A stretch of 6,833 nucleotides of DNA from contig CAJOPK010000231.1 of assembly GCA_905236255.1 (NCBI GenBank), positions 1-6,833 on the forward strand. The letters run 5' to 3'. Below the pieces are notes generated by a model, which saw only the letters and a list, made by a program, of their open reading frames with translations, did not search any database and had not been told where the DNA came from. Shown piece after piece: positions 1 to 5,698 of the stretch. Numbering within the stretch: position 1 is the stretch's first letter; each line of letters begins with the position of its first letter. The position numbers and the translations under genes were made by a program. Source of the stretch: an uncultured Selenomonadaceae bacterium (GTDB lineage: Bacteria > Bacillota > Negativicutes > Selenomonadales > Selenomonadaceae).

Positions 1-195
1 TACCTGAAAACAAAATTTTTAAGATTTTTGGTGCTTATGTCATTGACTGCAATAAATGTTTCAAAATTAGTTTTTAATTTTGTACCTTTGCAAGATTTTT
101 CGCAGTCTTGGGACGATAAAAAATTGTACGCGAAATACAATTTGACCGACGACGAAATAAATTTTATTGAATCGACAATCAAGCCGATGGGCTGA
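1..195 (+). CDS. C-terminal fragment of a probable type II R-M (Eco57I-like) adenine methyltransferase/restriction enzyme
   Basis: This is the 3' end of a gene that starts left of the window. Frame 1 is open from the first base to TGA at 193-195, giving 64 residues. The tail contains FVPLQDFS, then W-D-x-K-L-Y-x-K-Y-x-L and finally EINFIESTIKPM. From family knowledge, this FVPLQDF...W.D..LY.KYGLT..EI.FIE..I.PM pattern closes many large Eco57I-type adenine-specific DNA methyltransferase/restriction proteins, whose catalytic NPPY motif lies far upstream and is not visible here. The assignment rests on recalled C-terminal similarity only. The following gene begins 54 bases later on the same strand. 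If the assignment is right, a restriction-modification locus lies immediately to the left, which often marks a variable part of a chromosome. The identity could be wrong because no catalytic residue can be inspected. Confidence 0.6.
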   Translation, partial: YLKTKFLRFLVLMSLTAINVSKLVFNFVPLQDFSQSWDDKKLYAKYNLTDDEINFIESTIKPMG

Positions 196-249
196 AGAGA
201 GGAAAATTTGTGGAGTATGCAAAAATATACTTTTTGGGGAAATTATGTT

Positions 250-1746
250 ATGTGGAAAAATTTTTTTGCCGGAATAATCCTTGTGTCCCTTGCAATTTGC
301 ACGGGTATGGCAATTTTTAATATTTATATCGATACCTACGACGTTTTCGGCTCTTCAAAGAAAATCGGCGTAAATTTTTTTTCGTATAAAAGTCGTGATG
401 CCGAAAGATTTACAAAGCCCGTCAAAGTCATTGAAAGAAAACCGACAATAATTTTTCTCGGCAATTCAAAGCCGGATTTTGCGCTTGATCCGAAATATTA
501 TGCGGAAATTTCCGGGCGCGACGAATCGGAAATTTATAACTTGGGAGTTCAACTCGGTCGCCCGTTTGAATCGCGAAAATTCCTCGAACACGCATTGAAA
601 GTCAATCCCGGTGTCGAAGAAGTAATTTTGGCTGTGGATTTTGAAATGCTCTGTGAAGATATGCTTTTTGATTCCGGTTTGGATTTTGAACAACTCCGGA
701 CGGATCACATGACAATGAAAAATTTTTTTGCGGCGGCACTTTCAAGCGATGCGCTGAAAAATAATATTTTTACGTTGCGGGAAAATTACGAAAAGCGTCC
801 GGATTATCCCGTATTTGAAACTTCCGGGAAAATGTCCGAAAAAATGTTGCATGACATTATGCCGGACGAAAAATCTTTTTGGTGGAATGTGCGCCGGTTT
901 GTCGTCGAACATTTTAAATCAAAAAAATCTCCGGACGGGCATATTGAAGAATTGAAAAAAATCGTCGAAATTTGCCGGGAAAAAAATATTGAGTTGCGGG
1001 TCATAATTTTGCCTGTTCATGCCGCCGAACTCAACGCCTTTGCGATTTACAAAAATGACATTGAAAATATTTTTGAAAAAATTGTCGCCGTTACGCCCGT
1101 CAAAATGTATATGGGATACGACGAAATTTCCGGCGACAAAAATAATTTTTGGGACGCGGTACATGCAAGAAAATCCGTCGGCGACAAAATTCTTGAAAAT
1201 CTTGCCGGCAAAAATAATTTTGGAACAATCGTAACAGGCGAAAACGTCAAAGATTATTTGTCCGATTTTTGGAATAAGGGCGAAATTTACGCGAAAAACA
1301 ATCCGGACGTCATGAACAAATTTAAATTTGTGGGAAGATTTTTTTCCGCCGGCAATACCGAAAATTTTATTGAAGGCAAATTGCCGATTGAAATAAAACA
1401 CATGGAAATAAAAACATTTGAGCGCGGAAGTACTTTTTCAATGTATTTTGATTTGACCGGTTCGGAAGATTTTTCGGAAATTTACGCCTTGCTTGAAAAT
1501 TCTTCGGGACAATATTTCACAATGACTTACCGGGAATGGCTGCAAACGGAAGTTACCTGGAAAGATTTGGTTTTCGGCAAAAATAAATCTTCCGTCACAT
1601 ACTTTACGGAGGCAATTTGCAATTTGCCGCCCGGAGATTACGATTTAAAATTTTTGGCAACAACAAATGCCGGCGAAAAAATCATTTCACCGGCACTTCA
1701 TCATTTGCGGATTGATTCGCCCGCCGAGTCGATCGGCAACGAATGA
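250..1746 (+). CDS. Membrane-anchored SGNH-hydrolase-like protein (DltD/AlgX-like fold family)
   Basis: This 498-residue protein has an N-terminal membrane anchor (about residues 6-27) followed by IYIDTYDVFG, which resembles the VDPYGIF segment seen after the anchor in exported SGNH-like proteins of cell-surface polysaccharide loci. SGNH-like elements appear in order: IIFLGNSKPDF (candidate nucleophile Ser73), YNLGVQLGR (block II glycine, about 99), two hydrophobic strands (EVILAVDFE and RVIILPVH), and FWDAVH with a D-x-x-H pair (Asp302, His305). Residues from about 366 to the end look beta-rich and may form a carbohydrate-binding or Ig-like module. The usual G-S-S-R around the nucleophile is G-N-S-K here. 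I prefer ATG at 250, with GGGGA at 236-240, because it places MWKN directly before the anchor. A TTG at 208 with AGAGAGG at 196-202 would add 14 residues and cannot be excluded. An acyl-esterase or acyltransferase role on surface glycans is inferred; the substrate is unknown. Confidence 0.7.
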   Translation: MWKNFFAGIILVSLAICTGMAIFNIYIDTYDVFGSSKKIGVNFFSYKSRDAERFTKPVKVIERKPTIIFLGNSKPDFALDPKYYAEISGRDESEIYNLGVQLGRPFESRKFLEHALKVNPGVEEVILAVDFEMLCEDMLFDSGLDFEQLRTDHMTMKNFFAAALSSDALKNNIFTLRENYEKRPDYPVFETSGKMSEKMLHDIMPDEKSFWWNVRRFVVEHFKSKKSPDGHIEELKKIVEICREKNIELRVIILPVHAAELNAFAIYKNDIENIFEKIVAVTPVKMYMGYDEISGDKNNFWDAVHARKSVGDKILENLAGKNNFGTIVTGENVKDYLSDFWNKGEIYAKNNPDVMNKFKFVGRFFSAGNTENFIEGKLPIEIKHMEIKTFERGSTFSMYFDLTGSEDFSEIYALLENSSGQYFTMTYREWLQTEVTWKDLVFGKNKSSVTYFTEAICNLPPGDYDLKFLATTNAGEKIISPALHHLRIDSPAESIGNE

Positions 1747-1753
1747 AATTTTA
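1712..1753 (+). terminator. Possible weak terminator hairpin at convergent gene ends
   Basis: The end of the SGNH-like gene can fold as an interrupted stem. TTGATTCG (1712-1719) pairs with CGAATGAA (1740-1747) with one mismatch, and an inner GCCGA (1723-1727) pairs with TCGGC (1733-1737) around a 5-base loop. Only four T residues follow (1749-1752), so intrinsic termination would be inefficient. On the minus strand no T-tract follows the same hairpin, so it gives no obvious terminator for gyrA. Pairing was done by eye and energy was not computed. Confidence 0.3.
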
Positions 1754-4213
1754 TCAAAGAGTTTCGTTTTCTTTTATCGTCGCCGTAGCAAGTGCGGCAA
1801 CTTTGTCGCCTTCCCTTGTTTTCATGAGCATAACGCCTTGAGTACTGCGCCCGATAACGCGAATATCGTCAATGTTCATGCGAATTACAATACCTTCCGT
1901 CGTTATCAGCATCAAATCCTGATCCGGTTGTACGACTTTAATTCCGACGACGTCGCCGGTTTTTTCGGTGACCTTCATGTTTATTACACCTTTGCCGCCG
2001 CGCGATTGAATACGATAATCTTCCGGAGAAGTACGCTTGCCGAAACCTTCTTCGCTGACGGTCAAAATTTCGGAATCGTCTTTGAGTTTGTCCATGCCGA
2101 TTACATGATCGCCTTTTTTCAATCTTATTCCGTAAACGCCGCGCGCGCTTCTGCCCATAGATCTGACTTCCTCTTCGTCAAAGACAATCGCCATACCCTT
2201 TGCCGTGCCGAGAATTACATAGCGTTCGCCTTCGGTAAACTTTACTCCGATAAGTTCGTCGTCTTTGTCAAGTTTAATCGCAATAAGACCTTTTTTCATC
2301 ATCGAACTGAATTCCGAAAGTTGAGTCTTTTTGACGATACCCTTTTTGGTAGCCATGAAAAGATAGCGCGTCGGATCAAAATCTTTAACTTTAATCAGCG
2401 CGGTAATGAGTTCACCCTCTTCAAGTTGCAAAAGGTTGCTGATGTGAACGCCCTTTGCCGTGCGTCCGGATTCGGTAATTTGATAAGCCTTCAAATGGAA
2501 AACTTTTCCGCGATTGGTGAAGAAAAGGATTGTTTGATGCGTCGTCGTTATCAAAATATGATTGACTATATCCTCTTCCTTTGTAGCCATTCCGGTAACG
2601 CCGACACCGCCGCGATTTTGTTTGCGATAAGTGCTTAAATTTATGCGCTTGACGTAACCGCTGCGGGTCAAAGTAACGACAATTTCTTCCTCGTTAATCA
2701 AATCCTCTTCTTCAAAGACTGCCGGCTTTTCGGAAATAATCTCCGTGCGTCTGTCGTCGCCGAATTTTTCACGGACGACAAGAAGTTCGTTTTTGATAAT
2801 TTCAAGGATTTTATTTTCATCGGCAAGGATTTCGGTAAATCTCCGGATTGCCGCCTTAACTTCCCGGTATTCGGTTTCAAGTTTTTCAATTTCAAGCCCG
2901 GTGAGTTTCTGCAAACGCAAATCCAAAATTGCCTGTGCCTGAAGATCGCTCAATTCAAAAGTTTCAATCAAAGAATTTTTCGCATCGCCGGCGGTCGCGG
3001 ATTCGCGAACGATTTTAATAACCGGATCAATATTTTCGACGGCTTTTGTCAAGCCTTCCAAAATATGAGCGCGTGCCTTTGCCTTTTCAAGATCGTGGCG
3101 GGTTCTGCGGGTAACAATATCCTCCCGGTGCTTTATATAATAATGAAGAACCTGTTTCAAATTCAAAACCATCGGCTTGCCGTCAACCAAAGCCAACATT
3201 ATAACACCGAAAGTATCCTGCATTTGAGTATGTTTGAAGAGTTGATTCAAAACAACCTGCGCGTTGGCATCGCGGCGAAGTTCGATAACGATTCTCATGC
3301 CGTCGCGATCCGATTCGTCGCGCAAATCGGTAATGCCCTCAATGGTCTTGTCATGAACGAGATCGGCAATTTTTTCGATAAGCCGCGCCTTGTTGACCTG
3401 ATAAGGCAATTCCGTTACCACAATTCTCGGCTTGCCGTTCGGCATTGTTTCGACGGAAGTCCGCGCTCTCATTCTGATTGAGCCGCGCCCGTTTGCGTAA
3501 GCGTCAACAATTCCCTCCGTCCCCATAATCTGCGCGGCGGTCGGGAAATCCGGTCCTTTAACTTTTGTCATGAGTTCCGGCAAAGTTGCATCCGGATTGT
3601 CGATAAGCAAAAGAGTCGCGTCGATAACCTCGCGCATATTGTGCGGCGGAATGTTTGTAGCCATACCGACGGCAATACCGGAAGTCCCGTTTACCAGAAG
3701 TTGCGGAAAACTTGCCGGCAAAACCGACGGCTCTTTCAAAGATTCGTCGTAGTTGGGAACAAATTCGACCGTATCCTTGTCAATATCCTGAAGCATAAGC
3801 TCCGAAACTTTTGACATTCGGACTTCGGTATAACGCATTGCCGCCGCCGGATCCCCGTCAACCGATCCGAAGTTGCCGTGACCGTCGGCAAGCAAATAAC
3901 GCATGGAAAAATCCTGCGCCATGCGAACTATCGCGTCATAAACGGAAGTATCGCCGTGCGGGTGATATTTACCCAAAACTTCACCGACGATACGCGCAGA
4001 TTTTTTATAAGGCTTGCCGCTTGTCATACCGGCTTCCTGCATTGCGTACAAAATTCTGCGGTGTACCGGCTTCAATCCGTCGCGAACGTCCGGAATTGCG
4101 CGGGAAACTATTACCGACATCGCATAATCTATATAAGAATATTTCATCTCGTGTTCGAGATTTACGGGAACGATTTTACCTTGACCGAATTCCAATTCTT
4201 CCAAATTTTTCAC
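1754..4213 (-). CDS. gyrA: DNA gyrase subunit A
   Basis: GyrA is the breakage-reunion subunit of the A2B2 type II topoisomerase that introduces negative supercoils using ATP hydrolysed by GyrB. The start chosen is GTG at 4213 with GAAAGG at 4221-4226, giving 819 residues and the usual short N-terminus before GKIVPVNLEHEMKYSYIDYAMSVIVSRA. A TTG at 4228 would add five residues but has a poor ribosome binding site. The winged-helix region has RDGLKPVHRRILYAM. The catalytic tyrosine is Tyr128 in AAMRYTE. The quinolone-resistance region reads HPHGDTSVYD, so Thr89 occupies the E. coli Ser83 position and the following residue is Ser. The C-terminal beta-pinwheel carries the GyrA box as QSRGGKG (about 736-742), which favours gyrase over ParC. 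The length is typical and no frame disruption is seen. gyrB is not in the window. The start lies 24 bases after the small membrane-protein gene, suggesting co-transcription with it and nrdG. Confidence 0.97.
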   Translation of the reverse strand: MKNLEELEFGQGKIVPVNLEHEMKYSYIDYAMSVIVSRAIPDVRDGLKPVHRRILYAMQEAGMTSGKPYKKSARIVGEVLGKYHPHGDTSVYDAIVRMAQDFSMRYLLADGHGNFGSVDGDPAAAMRYTEVRMSKVSELMLQDIDKDTVEFVPNYDESLKEPSVLPASFPQLLVNGTSGIAVGMATNIPPHNMREVIDATLLLIDNPDATLPELMTKVKGPDFPTAAQIMGTEGIVDAYANGRGSIRMRARTSVETMPNGKPRIVVTELPYQVNKARLIEKIADLVHDKTIEGITDLRDESDRDGMRIVIELRRDANAQVVLNQLFKHTQMQDTFGVIMLALVDGKPMVLNLKQVLHYYIKHREDIVTRRTRHDLEKAKARAHILEGLTKAVENIDPVIKIVRESATAGDAKNSLIETFELSDLQAQAILDLRLQKLTGLEIEKLETEYREVKAAIRRFTEILADENKILEIIKNELLVVREKFGDDRRTEIISEKPAVFEEEDLINEEEIVVTLTRSGYVKRINLSTYRKQNRGGVGVTGMATKEEDIVNHILITTTHQTILFFTNRGKVFHLKAYQITESGRTAKGVHISNLLQLEEGELITALIKVKDFDPTRYLFMATKKGIVKKTQLSEFSSMMKKGLIAIKLDKDDELIGVKFTEGERYVILGTAKGMAIVFDEEEVRSMGRSARGVYGIRLKKGDHVIGMDKLKDDSEILTVSEEGFGKRTSPEDYRIQSRGGKGVINMKVTEKTGDVVGIKVVQPDQDLMLITTEGIVIRMNIDDIRVIGRSTQGVMLMKTREGDKVAALATATIKENETL

Positions 4214-4220
4214 CTTAAAA

Positions 4221-4226
4221 CCTTTC
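4221..4226 (-). promoter_or_regulatory. Ribosome binding site fixing the gyrA GTG start
   Basis: GAAAGG read on the minus strand lies 7 bases before GTG at 4213. The alternative in-frame TTG at 4228 is preceded only by TTTAAATTTAAAGT, which has no good anti-16S match. The GTG start therefore fits better and matches the usual GyrA N-terminus. Confidence 0.6.
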
Positions 4227-4237
4227 AAACTTTAAAT

Positions 4238-4489
4238 TTAAAAAATTCTCATCCAACCGCTTACCAAAACAAAACTTAAAATCAAAAATATCAGGCAACC
4301 GGTGACGGCGACAATATAATCCGGATTGTAACGCCAAATCAAATCGCCGCTCAATCTTTCAAGCGGCATTTTTGTTCTCCTCTGCAAAATCGGCAGAGAA
4401 ATGAGCGCGCCGAGTATAACACCGAAAGCCAAAATGCCCAAAAGTCCGATCATCACGTCAACCGGCGGCAAACTTGTTGCTGCATCCAT
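4238..4489 (-). CDS. Small two-helix membrane protein of unknown function
   Basis: I do not recognise this 83-residue protein. Two hydrophobic segments are visible, at about residues 11-34 (VMIGLLGILAFGVILGAL and following) and 58-78 (YIVAVTGCLIFLILSFVLVSG). They are joined by a charged, partly basic loop (LQRRTKMPLERLSGDLIWRYNPD). By the positive-inside rule the loop is probably cytoplasmic with both ends outside. No catalytic motif or metal ligand set is evident. The ATG at 4489 has a strong GGAGG (4501-4505) placed 11 bases upstream. The gene starts 21 bases after the nrdG stop and ends 24 bases before the gyrA start, so all three probably share a transcript. Its coding status rests on the ribosome binding site, the clean helix pattern and the tight packing. 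A structural or regulatory membrane role is possible, but nothing in the sequence specifies it. Confidence 0.75.
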   Translation of the reverse strand: MDAATSLPPVDVMIGLLGILAFGVILGALISLPILQRRTKMPLERLSGDLIWRYNPDYIVAVTGCLIFLILSFVLVSGWMRIF

Positions 4490-4510
4490 GATTCAAAGTC
4501 CCTCCCCTTG

Positions 4511-4999
4511 TCAACTTTCCCGCCACAAAACGATTTCGCCCGTTTCGCGTGTTTTGTTCAAATCAATTATCCGCTGATTCCGGGAACCGCGAAATTGCAA
4601 ATCCAAATCGCGCAGGTTTTCAATATACGCGCCGTCAACCAAAACGTCAATATTTTTCAGAAGTTCCGCGCAATTTCCCGGAATTTTTTCGTAATCGTAA
4701 CCGGTATAACACCAAACATTAAGACCGGAATTTTTTGCCGCCTTTGCAAGTTCGAGTGCGGCTTCGGGTTGCATCAAAGGCTCCCCGCCGGAAAGAGTAA
4801 TTCCCGTCAACAGAAAATCTCTTTTAAAAGCCGAAACAATTTCAGCGGTATCGACCGCTCTGCCGCCGTCCGGATTGTGAGTACCCGGATTTTGACAGCC
4901 CGGACAATTCCTCAAACACCCCTGCAAAAAAATCGTAAATCTTATACCTTCTCCGTCAACATAGGATTCCGGCTCAATTCCGGCTATGCGAATAAGCAA
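4511..4999 (-). CDS. nrdG: Anaerobic ribonucleoside-triphosphate reductase activating protein (NrdG-like radical SAM)
   Basis: NrdG uses a [4Fe-4S] cluster and S-adenosylmethionine to install the glycyl radical on NrdD, the oxygen-sensitive class III ribonucleotide reductase. The protein has GIEPESYVDGEGIRFTIFLQG, then the radical-SAM cysteines in CLRNCPGC (C-x3-C-x2-C; Cys28, Cys32 and Cys35). It next has LSGGEP (about 69-74), the SAM-contacting glycine-rich motif, then VWCYTGY, and LDLQFRGSRNQRIID near the end, a typical NrdG signature. I start it at TTG 4999, giving 162 residues, because GAGGTGA lies just upstream and a promoter lies at 5021-5049. An ATG at 5095 would add 32 residues, but it falls inside the preceding terminator hairpin and lies upstream of the predicted transcription start. 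No nrdD gene is adjacent in this window, which is unusual. The closely related activases of other glycyl-radical enzymes are a less likely alternative. Confidence 0.9.
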   Translation of the reverse strand: MLIRIAGIEPESYVDGEGIRFTIFLQGCLRNCPGCQNPGTHNPDGGRAVDTAEIVSAFKRDFLLTGITLSGGEPLMQPEAALELAKAAKNSGLNVWCYTGYDYEKIPGNCAELLKNIDVLVDGAYIENLRDLDLQFRGSRNQRIIDLNKTRETGEIVLWRES

Positions 5000-5004
5000 A
5001 TTTA

Positions 5005-5011
5005 TCACCTC
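5005..5011 (-). promoter_or_regulatory. Ribosome binding site fixing the nrdG TTG start
   Basis: GAGGTGA on the minus strand sits 5 bases before TTG at 4999. It matches the 16S anti-Shine-Dalgarno over seven bases. It supports a protein that begins MLIRIAGIEPES, the N-terminus expected for this family. Confidence 0.75.
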
Positions 5012-5020
5012 ACGCCCGAT

Positions 5021-5049
5021 ATTATACCGGCTTAAATTGTTTTCGGCAA
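5021..5049 (-). promoter_or_regulatory. Sigma-70-type promoter of the nrdG-membrane protein-gyrA unit
   Basis: On the minus strand there is a perfect TATAAT (5026 to 5021) preceded, after exactly 17 bases, by TTGCCG (5049 to 5044), four of six matches to TTGACA. Transcription would start near 5014, leaving only a few bases before the nrdG ribosome binding site. It lies between the upstream terminator and the nrdG start, as expected for a new transcription unit. Confidence 0.75.
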
Positions 5050-5060
5050 ATCGATTAAAA

Positions 5061-5102
5061 CGAACAAAAAACAAAAACGGCGTTGAAAAGTTCAAAACGC
5101 CG
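5061..5102 (-). terminator. Strong intrinsic terminator after the HydF-like GTPase gene
   Basis: On the minus strand CGGCGTT (from 5102) pairs with AACGCCG (down to 5078). The stem can be extended inward by TTC/GAA pairs with a small bulge. It is followed at once by TTTTTGTTTTTTGTT (5077 down to 5063). The hairpin begins 22 bases past the GTPase stop. The most distal possible ATG for nrdG (5095) lies within the stem-loop, which argues against that start. Confidence 0.9.
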
Positions 5103-5124
5103 GAAATATTTATAGATTCAAAAT

Positions 5125-5583
5125 TTAATTTTGTTTGTCAATTTCCGAAAGACGACGAACGATTTCGGCATTGAGTTCGGCAATTCCCGTATCTTTTTCG
5201 GCACTGACGCACAAAGCCTTCAGACCGGAAACTTCTTCGACCGCCGCCGCCAAAGCCTTGCCGCCGTCCGGCAATTCGTCCGATCTCGTTATTACCGCGA
5301 TAATCTGCGCGCCGCGCTTTTTGAGTTTGCTTATCCATGCCAATTCCAATTCAAAAGAATCGTTTGAAATCAACATGAGTGCAACTTCGACGCTTGCGGA
5401 AGATTTTTCGGCGGTGGATTTTTCCGCATCAATTCCCATCGTGTCAACCGGCATAATTTTCCCGACTCCGGCAATTTCCAATGCACTGTAAGCGGTTTCC
5501 TTGCGAATAATGTGCCGCGTCAATGCGTAGAGCAAAGCCGATTTTCCGCTCTTTCTCTTGCCGAATATTCCGACCTGTCGCAT
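5125..5583 (-). CDS. Stand-alone HydF-like small GTPase domain protein with degenerate G motifs
   Basis: This 152-residue protein resembles the N-terminal GTPase domain of HydF, the maturation factor that assembles the [FeFe]-hydrogenase H-cluster, but it lacks the dimerisation and iron-sulfur-binding domains of full-length HydF (about 400 residues). Visible motifs are the P-loop GKRKSGKS (8-15) in VGIFGKRKSGKSALLYALT, G3 as DTMG (47-50) and a G5-like VSAEK (about 126-130). The G4 position reads TRSD (99-102) instead of NKxD. The stretch between the P-loop and G3 is shorter than in HydF and lacks an obvious TTTDP switch I. The ATG at 5583 is chosen because GGAGG (5593-5597) and a promoter (5612-5640) lie immediately upstream. 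A TTG at 5664 would put the promoter inside the coding region. The gene is monocistronic, with its own terminator. Function is uncertain: it may be a HydF paralogue or another P-loop regulator. EutP/PduV-type GTPases have a similar size but fit less well. Confidence 0.8.
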   Translation of the reverse strand: MRQVGIFGKRKSGKSALLYALTRHIIRKETAYSALEIAGVGKIMPVDTMGIDAEKSTAEKSSASVEVALMLISNDSFELELAWISKLKKRGAQIIAVITRSDELPDGGKALAAAVEEVSGLKALCVSAEKDTGIAELNAEIVRRLSEIDKQN

Positions 5584-5589
5584 CGCAAT

Positions 5590-5599
5590 CTTCCTCCCT
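5590..5599 (-). promoter_or_regulatory. Ribosome binding site fixing the GTPase start at 5583
   Basis: AGGGAGGAAG on the minus strand contains a full GGAGG core 9 bases before ATG at 5583. It shortens the protein by 27 residues relative to the most distal TTG and puts the P-loop near the N-terminus, as in related GTPases. Confidence 0.8.
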
Positions 5600-5611
5600 T
5601 TTTTTACCGGG

Positions 5612-5640
5612 ATTATAACATAAGATTTTCCGCCGGGCAA
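5612..5640 (-). promoter_or_regulatory. Sigma-70-type promoter of the HydF-like GTPase gene
   Basis: On the minus strand a perfect TATAAT (5617 to 5612) lies 17 bases after TTGCCC (5640 to 5635). The predicted start near 5605 gives a leader of about 20 bases carrying the GGAGG site. The plan is almost identical to the nrdG promoter at 5021-5049. Confidence 0.75.
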
Positions 5641-5645
5641 TTTCA

Positions 5646-5698
5646 TCAGTGAAAGATTTTCCAATGCCGCTTTAGTTGCCGGAAATTCCGTTCACTGA
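5646..5698 (-). repeat. Inverted repeat spanning the AAA+ gene end and the GTPase promoter edge
   Basis: TCAGTGAA (5646-5653) and TTCACTGA (5691-5698) are perfect 8-base inverted copies. An inner pair, TTTCC (5658-5662) and GGAAA (5681-5685), allows a longer interrupted hairpin. One arm overlaps the AAA+ stop codon (5692-5694). The other ends five bases from the GTPase -35 box. No T-tract follows, so it is not a standard intrinsic terminator. It could be an operator, a transcript-stabilising hairpin or chance. Confidence 0.45.

Noticed and set aside
142..170. Possible promoter TTGACC-17-TATTGA before the SGNH-like gene
   Set aside because: The -10 match is poor and it lies inside the upstream coding region; read-through from that gene is equally likely.
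919..1401. 160-codon open frame on the minus strand inside the SGNH-like gene
   Set aside because: It is a Phe- and Ile-rich shadow of the AT-rich plus-strand gene, has no recognisable motif, and the plus frame shows clear protein-family features.
1667..2638. 323-codon plus-strand open frame antisense to gyrA
   Set aside because: It is antisense to the conserved gyrA C-terminal domain, has a composition typical of reverse-frame translation, and crosses a gene boundary with no ribosome binding site.
1196..3725. Recurring TTGCCGG-type words as a possible uptake or chi-like motif
   Set aside because: They occur in both coding directions as common codon combinations of this genome, without constant spacing or orientation; genome-wide counts would be needed to claim more.
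5000..5095. 32-residue N-terminal extension of the NrdG-like protein starting at ATG 5095
   Set aside because: The ATG lies in the preceding terminator hairpin and upstream of a TATAAT promoter, the segment has no family similarity, and a strong ribosome binding site marks the TTG at 4999.
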